A stretch of 34,583 nucleotides of DNA, from the NCBI GenBank assembly GCA_003934925.1, contig JQIX01000057.1, forward strand, positions 1-34,583, read 5' to 3'. Of the stretch, positions 1 to 8,900 are shown one piece after another. The translations under genes and the position numbers were made by a program. Under the pieces are notes generated by a model, which saw nothing but the letters and a program-made list of their open reading frames with translations, was not told where the DNA came from and searched no databases. This DNA comes from Epsilonproteobacteria bacterium (ex Lamellibrachia satsuma) (GTDB taxonomy: Bacteria > Campylobacterota > Campylobacteria > Campylobacterales > Sulfurovaceae). The number at the start of each line of letters is the position of its first letter. Within the stretch, counting starts at the first letter, position 1.

Positions 1-2
1 AG

Positions 3-159
3 CTAAAAGCCCCGTATACAGGGCTTTATTAAGATGTTATGTGTGAAAAATATTGCTTATAGAAATTGATGTCAAGTACTCTAAGGTAGTATCTGTCTAC
101 GATAGAATTAAGGGGTCTTTGGATAGAATTTATTGATTATTTAGGTGCGAAAGTTAAGA
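3..159. repeat. Left copy of 157-bp terminal inverted repeat
   Basis: Bases 3-159 match the reverse complement of 34426-34583 along their whole length, apart from one extra A in the right copy (in the run before TTAAGGGGTC). The repeat carries a hairpin terminator at its outer edge and the last five codons plus stop of the K+ channel gene at its inner edge. Both ends of the window therefore enter the same repeat from the same side. It may be the end of a dispersed element (IS or MITE) that broke the assembly, or a true inverted pair. No transposase can be seen within the window. Confidence 0.93.
6..27 (-). terminator. Rho-independent-type terminator of the long minus-strand operon
   Basis: Read on the minus strand, AAAGCCC and GGGCTTT form a 7-bp stem around an 8-nt loop containing GTATAC, and a T-run closes the descending arm. 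It lies about 115 bp past the K+ channel stop and is the first convincing terminator after the tetR-to-channel series. The same hairpin recurs at the right end because it is part of the inverted repeat. Confidence 0.6.
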
Positions 160-824
160 AGATAATTCTCATATTTTGGATCTGTGATCTCTGCAATCAT
201 ATAAATATTTGGATTGAGCGAACGGATAACTATGACTGTTTCCAATACTCTTGCATCGGCAAACTCATCATGCATATTCAAAATCATGACTTTATCAGCT
301 TTTTGAATATTTGCCTCTTTTAATACAGCTTCATCGTTATACTCTCCCTTTGCAAACTTGAGGTTGTGTTTCTGAAGAAGGTTCTCAAGCTCCGGAAGAA
401 GCTCGGGGTAGACGATTACAATATTTTCCCCATAATGTCGTTTAAAACTTTCCAGTACTTCCTCTCTTGGTGTTTTGAAACCGCAAATCACCAAATGTTT
501 TTGCAAATCATCAAGCATCTCATATCCTTTTTTTGAAAAAATCTTTTTTTCGATCAGCCGTGTTGTTATCAATGCGGTAAAAGCCGCAACAGCGACTGCG
601 CCACCCATAATGATAACAATGGCAACAACCTTGCCCCAATAAGTATGCGGATACACATCTCCATATCCAACCGTAGAAGCAGTTACTATAGCCCACCACA
701 AGCCATCAAAAAAGTTTTTATAATACTGAGGTTCGATAAAAACCATAATTTCAGAAGCTATCATTAAAAGCAGTAGATAAAAAAGTATATATACTGCTGC
801 AAGACTCAATTCTAATTTTTTCAT
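141..824 (-). CDS. Two-TM potassium channel with a truncated RCK (TrkA-N) domain
   Basis: Voltage-independent K+ channel subunit of the inner membrane. Two transmembrane helices (about residues 8-30 and 63-88) flank a pore loop with the selectivity filter TVGYGD at residues 51-56. A cytoplasmic RCK-N Rossmann-like domain begins near residue 109. The usual GxGxxG is replaced by CGFKTPREEV, which resembles MthK-type RCK domains more than NAD-binding TrkA. The protein stops at residue 227, just after the DPKYENYL strand where homologues normally continue to finish RCK-N and often have a C-terminal lobe. The last residues (LNFRT) and the stop codon lie inside the terminal repeat, so truncation by the repeat is likely. 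The start overlaps the upstream stop as TAATG, suggesting translational coupling. It is the last gene of the operon. Confidence 0.85.
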   Translation of the reverse strand: MKKLELSLAAVYILFYLLLLMIASEIMVFIEPQYYKNFFDGLWWAIVTASTVGYGDVYPHTYWGKVVAIVIIMGGAVAVAAFTALITTRLIEKKIFSKKGYEMLDDLQKHLVICGFKTPREEVLESFKRHYGENIVIVYPELLPELENLLQKHNLKFAKGEYNDEAVLKEANIQKADKVMILNMHDEFADARVLETVIVIRSLNPNIYMIAEITDPKYENYLLNFRT

Positions 825-1147
825 TATTTTAACTTTTTTGAAATAATATGCAGATACTCATGTATATCAAAATACCCTATCATTGCTTCAAATACCATTC
901 TCCAGCACAGTTCCATACAAAGGAATATTGTAATAAAAATCATCCAGAACGCTATTTTTTCATTTGCAGAGAAAGCACTGTAAAATGTTTGCAGTTTATT
1001 ATTGATAGTTTTTATAAAAGAGATATGTTCGACTATATAATCTTTAAAAAAATACAGAATTACAGGTATAAGCACTGCACCGACATAATAAAAAAATACT
1101 AAAACATCCTGTGTTATAAATGTATTGAAACTTAGTATATCCAGCAT
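824..1147 (-). CDS. DUF4282-like small membrane protein
   Basis: A protein of 107 residues with two long hydrophobic segments, near residues 14-35 and 66-90, and a C-terminal stretch ELCWRMVFEAMIGYFDIHE. That pattern resembles the end of DUF4282 proteins (aromatic/Arg, then a helix, then a charged tail). The ATG at 1147 is chosen over the TTG just upstream because an AAGG element sits 7 nt before it. It lies 35 bp after the outer-membrane gene and overlaps the K+ channel start by one base. Function is unknown; a role in regulating or assembling the adjacent channel is only a guess from coupling. Confidence 0.6.
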   Translation of the reverse strand: MLDILSFNTFITQDVLVFFYYVGAVLIPVILYFFKDYIVEHISFIKTINNKLQTFYSAFSANEKIAFWMIFITIFLCMELCWRMVFEAMIGYFDIHEYLHIISKKLK

Positions 1148-1182
1148 CAAAAAACCTTTCTTGATATCATAGCATAGAACCT

Positions 1183-2499
1183 TTATTCTTTAAAACTGTA
1201 GTGCATCTGTAAAAATAATCTCTGTGCATCATTGTCTAATATGTTTCCTGTCACAAATGCACCGGCATCAAAATAGGCATAGATTGCCTGAAACTCCAAA
1301 TTTTCAGCATATTTCCATTTTAATTCCGCATCATATTCCTGACCAAGTTCATCTTCATTATTGCCATTGATATTCGATTTTTTATAATATACCCACTGAT
1401 CATGGGAATCAGCCAAAGAAAAATCATGGAAGGAGAGTTTTACATGTGTTGTCTGCATAAGTTCAAGATGCAACTCAACTATATTCTCGATCAAATTACT
1501 CCATTTCATAATATCCATACGGCCATAAAGTGAACCATCAGTCCCACCAAAAGGTGTTCTGAATGTTTTTACTGTGTTATCGTTCGGATTGTCATCTCCG
1601 CTGGCATAGATCTGACCCATCACAATATTCGGTTTATATTTTATATTTTTAAATCTGTACCCGACTTTGGCAACATAGGCATAGGCATCATAATTCTTTG
1701 TTTTAATGGTACCATCTGCTTTGGCATAGGTAAAATCATAATTAAAACCATTCAGATCAGCATTATAAACCCTCAAACCGAATGTGTAGCTTTTTTCTGT
1801 ATTTTGCCCGTTTCCAGAACCTGTATATAAACCGTTTTTATATACTACAAAAGGTTCTAGTGCAGTGTTTTGGGCTGTTTTGAAATGGGAGTAAATTCCT
1901 ATTCCTTCATAGACATGCTTTCTAAACAGAGAGAGACAGTGTTTATCCTTATCTTTTGTTTGCCCGTAAAACGCGTCTATGAAATTATCGTCAAATTTGT
2001 AGGAGATTTTTGCAAGATCCCACAACCATCCATATGAGTTACCCCAGTTTCCGGGCCCAAGGATTCTTTTGTCCCCGTATCTGTTTGACTGCCGGCCAAA
2101 CTTTGTAGACAATCCAGAGATACCAAAAAGTTTTTTTGCTTCTATGTATAGATCAGCAAAATCAAAATCTTCCTGCGGATCCATATAGTACATTTCATTG
2201 CCACTGATTTTTTTAAAATCATCATATCCAAGTGACCAGCCATAAACACTGGCATAATAACCCAGTACTTTCAGTTTGGCTGTAGAAGAAAACCGGTAGT
2301 TAAATCCTAATTGGATACGGCTGACAATCAGTCTGTCGTCAGGTTCTCCTATCAATGATGCCGCATCACCATATAGTTTTTTGTTCATACCGTCAAGTGT
2401 TTCAAAGCGCTCTCGGATATCTCCGATAAGAGAAAAGTCTTTGGCAAGCAAAGTATGAGATGCTAAAAGTATAAAAAATGTACTTGTTGCTTTTTTCAT
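1183..2499 (-). CDS. Outer-membrane beta-barrel protein, alginate-export/porin-like
   Basis: A Sec-type signal peptide (MKKATSTFFILLASHTLLA) precedes a mature protein of about 415 residues rich in alternating aromatic/polar strands. The opening DIRERFETLDGMN and the following DDRLIVSRIQLGFNYRF resemble the start of the alginate-export (Alginate_exp) family of 16-18-strand barrels. The C-terminus (RLFLQMHYSFKE) is a typical last strand, although it does not end exactly in Phe. An in-frame ATG lies 18 bp further upstream, but the ATG at 2499 gives a proper signal peptide and overlaps the preceding stop as ATGA. Substrate unknown. In this operon it could be the outer-membrane pore for an exported sulfur compound or anion. 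Confidence 0.75.
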   Translation of the reverse strand: MKKATSTFFILLASHTLLAKDFSLIGDIRERFETLDGMNKKLYGDAASLIGEPDDRLIVSRIQLGFNYRFSSTAKLKVLGYYASVYGWSLGYDDFKKISGNEMYYMDPQEDFDFADLYIEAKKLFGISGLSTKFGRQSNRYGDKRILGPGNWGNSYGWLWDLAKISYKFDDNFIDAFYGQTKDKDKHCLSLFRKHVYEGIGIYSHFKTAQNTALEPFVVYKNGLYTGSGNGQNTEKSYTFGLRVYNADLNGFNYDFTYAKADGTIKTKNYDAYAYVAKVGYRFKNIKYKPNIVMGQIYASGDDNPNDNTVKTFRTPFGGTDGSLYGRMDIMKWSNLIENIVELHLELMQTTHVKLSFHDFSLADSHDQWVYYKKSNINGNNEDELGQEYDAELKWKYAENLEFQAIYAYFDAGAFVTGNILDNDAQRLFLQMHYSFKE

Positions 2500-2741
2500 T
2501 TTGATTCTATATGACACTTCTTTTTACGGATATCTTCGATCTCTTTCACTTTTTTATCAAGATCTTGCAGCATTTCATACTGCTGAGTTTCTGTTTTCCT
2601 GTTTTTTTTCATTCTGTTTTTATGCTCTTCTATCGTTTCCAGCCACTCATCTATGATCTCATCAGATATACTGCAATCGGTTGCCTCTTTTTTTTCATTC
2701 TCAACGATCCAGTCGGCAATTTTTTTCAAAATATGTATCAT
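2496..2741 (-). CDS. Small charged coiled-coil protein, unknown function
   Basis: An 81-residue, highly charged protein with no signal peptide or membrane segment. Residues about 28-75 are dense in Lys/Glu with heptad-like spacing, so a coiled coil is likely. It starts 1 bp after the TauE gene, with an AGGAG-type ribosome site inside the end of that gene, and overlaps the porin start by 4 bp (ATGA). This placement argues that it is a real, translated operon member. I do not recognise a family. Confidence 0.7.
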   Translation of the reverse strand: MIHILKKIADWIVENEKKEATDCSISDEIIDEWLETIEEHKNRMKKNRKTETQQYEMLQDLDKKVKEIEDIRKKKCHIESK

Positions 2742-2742
2742 T

Positions 2743-3495
2743 TTATGCTCCTAACAATTTATAAATCATTTTAGCTGCAAGCAAAAGCAGCACTACAGCG
2801 ATCAGTTTTTTGACCTGCTTTGGCGTTAAACGATAGTGCATAATAAAGTCACCTAAATATCCACCGATGATCGCAGCCACAGTAACAACACCAAGCAGTA
2901 CCCAGTCCATATCCACAAAAGAAAGATAGGTAGCAAAAGCACCCAAGGTTGAAAAAGGAATCACAAAACTGATGGCATAGGCAGCTTTTTTCGCATCAAA
3001 ACCAAGCAGTATCAGCAAAGGCATGATTAGAGAACCGCCGCCAACACCGATAGTCCCAGAAACCAGTCCGACTACACCTCCAATGAGATAGAGTATCCAT
3101 GCTTTATTATAGACAACTTTCGTTTTTCTGTTACTAAAAATAAGAAGTAGGGCGCTGACAACTAAAAATGCAACAAGCACCCATTCAATAATTTCTTTTT
3201 GCACATACTGACTCATCCATGCACCTATAGGTGTTGTAATCATGATAGAGATAATAAGCGGCAGGGCAAATTTTACATCAAGTACCCCACGAAAAAAGTT
3301 CATAATGGATGCTGTAATGGTAGAAGCAGAGTTAATGAAGAGACCGATTGCTTTTGCCAGATTGATAGGCATATCCATCATAGAAAAAATGGGTACCAAA
3401 CCTATGGCAGAGCCTACTCCACCCATTGAAAAGAGAGTGGAGAGTGCCAGTGTCAACAAGAAATAAATACCATAGTGTATGAGTTCCGGACTCAT
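2743..3495 (-). CDS. TauE/SafE-family anion exporter
   Basis: A polytopic membrane protein of 250 residues with about eight hydrophobic segments arranged as two repeats. Each repeat starts with a glycine-rich motif: MGGVGSAIGLVPIF near residues 24-37 and GTIGVGGGSLIMPLL near 145-160, which is the hallmark of the TauE/SafE family. Members move sulfite, sulfoacetate or related organosulfonates across the inner membrane. The position directly after two rhodaneses supports a sulfur anion as substrate, but that is inference. Length is typical. It starts 3 bp after the rhodanese stop. Confidence 0.9.
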   Translation of the reverse strand: MSPELIHYGIYFLLTLALSTLFSMGGVGSAIGLVPIFSMMDMPINLAKAIGLFINSASTITASIMNFFRGVLDVKFALPLIISIMITTPIGAWMSQYVQKEIIEWVLVAFLVVSALLLIFSNRKTKVVYNKAWILYLIGGVVGLVSGTIGVGGGSLIMPLLILLGFDAKKAAYAISFVIPFSTLGAFATYLSFVDMDWVLLGVVTVAAIIGGYLGDFIMHYRLTPKQVKKLIAVVLLLLAAKMIYKLLGA

Positions 3496-3498
3496 TTT

Positions 3499-3861
3499 CT
3501 AAATCTTTATCATTTTTGCTTTGCCGCCTTTGAGATGGTCCATAAGCCCCAGCAGACCGCTGCTGAGATATTTTACTTCAAATCCCTGTGCAGCCAGCCA
3601 GGTTCGCGCCATGTTGGACCTGTCGGCTTTGGGACAAGCTACAACAATGAGTTTGTCTTTTGGCAGTTCATTCAGGCGTGCAGGCAGCTCCGGTGCCGGA
3701 ATCTTCAAACCGAAATTTACCTGCCATACTTTCATTTCTGCCTCGACACGAACATCGACAAGCTCACATTTTCCTTCATTATAAAGTTCTATAAATTCAT
3801 CGATCTCTATACGCATATTTTTCATTTGACTTGGAATCACGTCTTTTATAAAATTTTGCAT
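3499..3861 (-). CDS. Single-domain rhodanese (second of tandem pair)
   Basis: A 120-residue rhodanese-like sulfurtransferase, probably cytoplasmic (no signal peptide). The typical VDVR segment after the first strand and the active-site loop CPKADR, with catalytic Cys near residue 84, followed by the SNMARTWLAAQGF helix and the YLSSGLLGL segment, fit the family. Rhodaneses carry sulfane sulfur as a Cys persulfide to thiophilic acceptors. It is clearly paralogous to the preceding gene (same order of motifs and the shared ending GxLGLxDxLxG), implying tandem duplication. It sits 3 bp downstream of that gene and 3 bp upstream of TauE/SafE. Confidence 0.88.
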   Translation of the reverse strand: MQNFIKDVIPSQMKNMRIEIDEFIELYNEGKCELVDVRVEAEMKVWQVNFGLKIPAPELPARLNELPKDKLIVVACPKADRSNMARTWLAAQGFEVKYLSSGLLGLMDHLKGGKAKMIKI

Positions 3862-3864
3862 TTT

Positions 3865-4257
3865 CTATCCTTTGATTTTTTCTATGTAATCTCTGGCTCT
3901 GTCTCCGCGAAGGCGATCTACAATACCCAACATTCCATCTGTCAAATAACGTGCATTGAAACCTTTGAGCTTGAGGAAGAGCCTTGCTATCTCAGCCCTG
4001 TCATAATGTGGGCACATCGTAACAATCGTTTTGTTCTTATCAATCTCATCCAGTCTGTCCGGCAGTTCATTGAGAGGGATATGGTCTCCAAAACCGATAT
4101 GCCACGCTTCATACTCTTCATGAAAACGGATGTCTATCACCTGTGCCTCGCCTTTGGCATAAAGTTCAAAAAGCTCCGGCATCTGTATCTTCATATCTTT
4201 CCGTTCCTGATAGTCAAAATTTCTCAAATAGCTATCAAAATCTATATTGTTTTTCAT
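3865..4257 (-). CDS. Single-domain rhodanese (first of tandem pair)
   Basis: A 130-residue rhodanese-like protein with VIDIR, the loop CPHYDR (catalytic Cys near residue 92) and the closing YLTDGMLGIVDRLRG segment. The loop length, Cys-x4-Arg, is that of sulfurtransferases rather than the longer loop of Cdc25-type phosphatases. The N-terminal 25 residues are an extra charged extension compared with its neighbour. It lies 11 bp after the CDF transporter gene. The two paralogues differ in loop residues (KAD versus HYD), so they may serve different acceptors. Confidence 0.88.
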   Translation of the reverse strand: MKNNIDFDSYLRNFDYQERKDMKIQMPELFELYAKGEAQVIDIRFHEEYEAWHIGFGDHIPLNELPDRLDEIDKNKTIVTMCPHYDRAEIARLFLKLKGFNARYLTDGMLGIVDRLRGDRARDYIEKIKG

Positions 4258-4268
4258 TTTTTTCCTTT

Positions 4269-5162
4269 CTAAACAATTTTCTCTTTACTGTCATCTCTGC
4301 CATACTCACACTGGAATGTCGTATGTTCTATCTCAAACATATCATGCAGCTTTTTTTCCAGCCTCTCAATGACCCGGTTGGAGAGGGAGAGCGGCAGATC
4401 CTCTTTGAAGTCGAGATGTGCTTCAAGATGGATATGGTTGTCATCGAGTTTCCAGACATGGATATGATGCACATCTTCGATCTCTGGCTCTTCTTCTATG
4501 GCATGGACAACCTCATCGACATCGATCCCCTGGGGTGTGAACTGCATGAGTATGGCACTGCTTTCTTTGACAAGCCCGAACGAAGCCCATATAAGATAAA
4601 TCGCGATCAGTGCGGAGATCAGTGGGTCGATCCAGAAAATGCCGAAGTAGTACATCAGTACCCCGCCGACCACTACTGCAACACTTGTCATGACATCGGT
4701 CAGCAGATGCAGATAGGCAGCTTTGACGTTCATATTGTCATGGGAATCTTCTTTGATCAGCAGCACCGAGGCGGTGTTGAGTACGATACTGAGTGCTCCC
4801 AGCCCTATTACCCACACCGAATTGATCACTTCGGGGTGATAGAACTTATGGGCAGCCTCGATGATCAGAAAGATCGCAATACCGATGAGCACAGAAGCAT
4901 TGAAAAGTGCCGCGAGGATCTCCGCACGTTTGTAACCGAAGGTCTTGGCAGCATTGTTCGGACGGGCTGCCAAACGGTTTGCAAAATAGGCAATTAGCAG
5001 AGAAAGGACATCGCTGAAATTGTGCATGGCATCACTCAGCAGTGCCAGTGAGCCAGACAATATCCCTCCCACTATCTGAGAGAGAGTTATGATGATATTG
5101 AGTACGATAGTAAGAAAAAGGTTCTTACCGCTGACATCGTGGTGATGGTGATGTTCACTCAT
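4269..5162 (-). CDS. Cation diffusion facilitator metal exporter (CzcD/ZitB type)
   Basis: A CDF antiporter that exports Zn2+ or a related divalent metal from the cytoplasm in exchange for protons. It starts with a natural His run (MSEHHHHHD). It has six predicted TM helices, the paired metal-site motifs SDAMHNFSD (TM2) and HLLTDVMTS (TM5), and a cytoplasmic C-terminal domain with the HHIHVWKLDDNHIHLEAHL pattern typical of the dimerising metal-binding fold. Length (297 residues) is normal. It is 22 bp downstream of the DUF4395 gene. Confidence 0.93.
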   Translation of the reverse strand: MSEHHHHHDVSGKNLFLTIVLNIIITLSQIVGGILSGSLALLSDAMHNFSDVLSLLIAYFANRLAARPNNAAKTFGYKRAEILAALFNASVLIGIAIFLIIEAAHKFYHPEVINSVWVIGLGALSIVLNTASVLLIKEDSHDNMNVKAAYLHLLTDVMTSVAVVVGGVLMYYFGIFWIDPLISALIAIYLIWASFGLVKESSAILMQFTPQGIDVDEVVHAIEEEPEIEDVHHIHVWKLDDNHIHLEAHLDFKEDLPLSLSNRVIERLEKKLHDMFEIEHTTFQCEYGRDDSKEKIV

Positions 5163-5178
5163 GTCTTTATCCTTTTAA

Positions 5179-5196
5179 GATGATTTAAAAATCATC
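5179..5196. repeat. Short inverted repeat at the DUF4395/CDF junction
   Basis: Arms GATGATTT and AAATCATC are perfectly complementary around AA and overlap the DUF4395 stop codon. In RNA the realistic structure is a 7-bp, mostly AU stem with a 4-nt loop just before the CDF ribosome site. It could be a weak attenuation or processing point separating pump genes from metal/sulfur genes. It is too weak to call a terminator. Confidence 0.3.
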
Positions 5197-5922
5197 ATCG
5201 TTGAAAAAAGCATCCTCTTCAGCTTTTTCTTTGGCTTTTTGCATAGCATTGAACTCTTCCTGGCTCATCATCAGGGTTTTCATTTTTTTGACAAAGACCG
5301 TCCTGTCAGGCAGCTTGGTAAAGTATGCGAATATGCCGTATCCCATTACCAGTATCGTTACAATAAGAATGGCCTTCTGTGCCAAGTTGAAGGTCTGGAC
5401 AGGCTCTTTGATGTTCATCTCGCAGATACCACCCGGACAGTATTTTGGATCTTGTTTTTTGATCCATCCGAAAATTTTGCACCCCAGACAGATAGAAAAT
5501 GCCGCTTCAAAAAAGAGCAGTGCCATACAGATAAGGCAGACCAGGACTTTTATGGGATTTGGCTGAAAATAGATGACCAGATAGTAGAACATTGGCCATG
5601 CCAATACAAATCCCAATGCCCAGGCAAAACGTTTCTGTGCCGCACCAACATACTCAGGCTTCTGATTCTGTACGAAAAAACGTCCCAGCATCAGACTGGG
5701 AGCATAACGCGGCTGAATGATACGCATGGTAAAATCAATAGCAAAAAAAGTGACAAAATATTCAGAAAAGACAGCAGTTCCAAGCATTACGCCATTTGCA
5801 AGTCCCAAGAAGGCACCTACAAAAAGAATGCCGGCAGCTGCCCTGGCTTCCCGTTCATTCAAGACCCGTACCTCGTAGCCGGGTACCTTTTCACCGTAGG
5901 CGAAAGACGCTTTCCAATTCAT
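5185..5922 (-). CDS. DUF4395 membrane protein with cysteine motifs
   Basis: A 245-residue inner-membrane protein with about five hydrophobic segments. The N-terminal half matches the DUF4395 pattern (VNEREARAAAG-like start, a short TM pair, then the RIIQPRYAPSLMLGRFFV segment and a second TM pair). Two cysteine clusters follow: CLGC after the fourth helix and CPGGIC about 20 residues later. These suggest metal or redox thiol chemistry at the membrane face. The acidic tail (EEDAFFNDDDF) is unusual. It lies 9 bp after the RND pump gene; a partner role with the pump is inference only. Confidence 0.75.
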   Translation of the reverse strand: MNWKASFAYGEKVPGYEVRVLNEREARAAAGILFVGAFLGLANGVMLGTAVFSEYFVTFFAIDFTMRIIQPRYAPSLMLGRFFVQNQKPEYVGAAQKRFAWALGFVLAWPMFYYLVIYFQPNPIKVLVCLICMALLFFEAAFSICLGCKIFGWIKKQDPKYCPGGICEMNIKEPVQTFNLAQKAILIVTILVMGYGIFAYFTKLPDRTVFVKKMKTLMMSQEEFNAMQKAKEKAEEDAFFNDDDF

Positions 5923-5931
5923 TACATTCCT

Positions 5932-8900
5932 TTATGATTCGATAAATTCTTCGACTTTTTCAATTGGGTTTGTTTTTTTATTGCCGCTGTCAAAGATATA
6001 TGCATACATCGGTACATAGACAAGTGTCAGCAGTGTACCTACCAACAGACCGCCTATAGCGACATCGGCAAGCGGGGAAAGACGCTCAAGTCCTACCGCC
6101 TGTTCAAGGGCAATAGGAATCATCCCGGCGATGGTACCGAATGCCGTCATCATAACCGGACGGAAACGTACACGTACAGCCTCCTGGGCACTTTCAAACG
6201 GACTCTCACCTTTTTTCCTATACTCCTGATAGAAGTCTATGAGCAGGACAGCATTTTTGATGATGATCCCAAAGAGCAGCAGGATCCCCAGCAGACTCGG
6301 CATGCAGCTTGGCTTCTCAAAGAGCAGCATCCCCCATGCCGCCCCGATGAGAGACAGCGGCAGTACAAGGATCATAATAAATGCCATTCTGACAGATTTA
6401 TAAATAGCGATGAGTGTCATGATAAGGATAATTACACCCAAGCCTATAGCTTTGAGCATACGTTGGAAGCTGTCATTGATCTGTGCGATATCTCCTGTCT
6501 GATCGATCTGGATATCGGTGATATTTGCATCTTTGAGTGCCGCAACAGTATCGTCCGTCAGGTGTGTCACCGGACGTTTGGAACGGTAACCGTTGACATC
6601 TACACTGTAGAGCATTTTATCACGTTCGATCTTGGCAAAGGTTAGGTGGCGCTTGAGTGTGGCGATCTGACTGAGCGGTATTTCTCCCTTTGGTGTTGCG
6701 ATAGGCAGCAGTTTGAGTGTCTCTATATTCTGAGAGAATTTCCCTTTCAGGTAGAGTCTGACAACCTGCGTGTTCATCGACTGAAAATTTGCATTGAGAC
6801 CCACGACCTGTCCTTTGATCGGCAGCTGCATTGCGATCTGGTACGGGGTAATGCCGTAACTGAGCGCCTTATTCTCATCGATATCAAGTTCCACTTCCAT
6901 GAAGTCTTTGTCCCAGCTTGTACTGACCGAAGTCAGTCCTTTGACATCCTGAATAGCTTTGTTAACTTCATGGGAAGCATCCGGTAATCCGTCGACATAC
7001 GGAGAACTGAGTCGTACATCGACCGTCGCTTTAATGGAAGAGAGTGCTGTCGCCCCGAAGTCGAACACATCGTTACGCTTGAGCCCCTCTATATGGGAAA
7101 GCCTGTCCCGGATGACATCTTCAAGCTGCCACATGGTCTGTTTTCTTTTAAAGCGGTTCACCGCATTGATGGTAATGGTCGCTTCTGCCGGAAGGTTACC
7201 CGAACCAAGACTGAGTACACCGGGTTCTGTTCCGAATGCGACAGAACTCATTTTGATCCATTTCTGCTTGTCAAGCCATGCCAGGAAAGGTTGTATCTTA
7301 CGCTCGGCACTGTCAACTGTTTCGTTTGAGCTGAAAGCGATCTGTGCCTTGATGATCCCTGTATCCATCGGAGGCATTGCATCTTTTCCGATGGTTGGCA
7401 TAATATTCTTCATACTAAGCAACAAGATAGCAATAACGCCCATAGTAAGCATCATACGACGCAAAAACCAAAACTTTCCATTTGAAAACTTGATAATCCC
7501 TACATACGGTGCAACCAAACGGCCGATAGTATTTTGATAAAACCACTCAAAATATCCCTCGATCTTTGTTTTACCGATACCGTTTTTGTAGAGCCATTTT
7601 GAGAGTGACGGTATGAAGGTAATGGAAAGGAACCAGCTCACCAGCAGCGCGATGATCAGCGTCTCTATGAGCGGTTTGAATATCTTCTCCGGAAAACCGC
7701 CCACAAACATCAGCGGGAAGAGAATGGCAATCGTCGCAACGGTACCTGCAAAGACTGGGCTTAGTACTTCTTTGGTACCCTTCACGATAGCATCTTCAAG
7801 CTTTTCATGTCCTTCGGTCAAATGCCGTTCGATATTTTCCAATACCACGACCGCATCATCTGTCAGCATTCCCAGCGCCAGGATGATCGCCGTATAGATA
7901 ACGATGTTCAGTTCACCACCGGTCAGCCAGATGATCGCCATGGTAGAGAAGAACACCATAGGGATGGAAAGTCCTGCAGCGACAATAGCACGGAAGTTAC
8001 CCAAAAAGATCATAATAACCAGCAGTGTATAAATGACAGCATCTCTGAGCGCCTCAAGCATATTGTTATTGGCCTGCTCAATAAGATCTCTTTGGGTGTC
8101 GGAGATCTGAAAACGGATATTAGGGTATTTTGCCTCAAGATCTTTCATTTCAGCACGTGCAGCTTTTGAAACATCCAGTACACTGCCACCCGGTGCACGC
8201 TGAACAGCCAGTGCGACAGAATCTTTTCCATTTCCCAAATAACCGCTGGTACGCTTTTTATAACTCCAGGAAACTTCTGAAATATCTCCCAAACGTACAT
8301 TGGGCATGATCTGGAGCTGTTTCAGACGTTGCACATTGTCTTTTTCACCGTAAAAGGTTACTGTATAGAAATCATTCTTGCCTTTGATAAAACCGATAGG
8401 CATATCACGGTTGAGCGTGCCAATGGCTTTGGCGATCGTCTCAAAGTTCACATGGTATTTCTTTGCCTTGAAAGGGTCGACCTCGATATTGATGGCACTT
8501 TGGTAGCCTCCGAAAACTTCTACGTTACCGATGGCTTTGTTACTCAGAAGCATTGGTTTAATGAAACTGTCTGCAACCTTTCTGATATCTGCAAGACTGA
8601 TCAAGTCATTTTTAGGGCTCAGAGAAATTACATCGACTGGAAGTGTAAAGTCTCCGGCAGTATAAATGGCAGGATTCGTACCCTTAGGCAGTTTAGCTTT
8701 GACGATACTTAATGCATTGGCCACATCGACCGCAGCGGCGTTGAGCCCTTTTTTATAACCGAATTCCGCTTTGACAATGGAATAGTTAGCCACATTGATG
8801 GAACTGACATCTGTCACAAGCCCAAGACGCGAGATCTCCTGCTCGATAGGCTTGGAGACAGTTGAAGCCGCCACCTGTGCTGTTGCGCCGGGCACATTCG

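Noticed and set aside
2511-2774. 87-codon hydrophobic plus-strand frame
   Set aside because: Antisense to the Lys/Glu-rich coiled-coil gene; Phe/Leu richness is the mirror of Lys/Glu codons.
3475-4997. Two long plus-strand open frames (265 and 284 codons)
   Set aside because: They are antisense to the rhodanese and CDF genes, have no domain pattern or ribosome site, and their codon composition is the complement of the real genes.
5134-5162. His-tag-like run at the start of the CDF exporter
   Set aside because: Natural His-rich N-termini are common in CDF zinc exporters; surrounding sequence shows no vector features.
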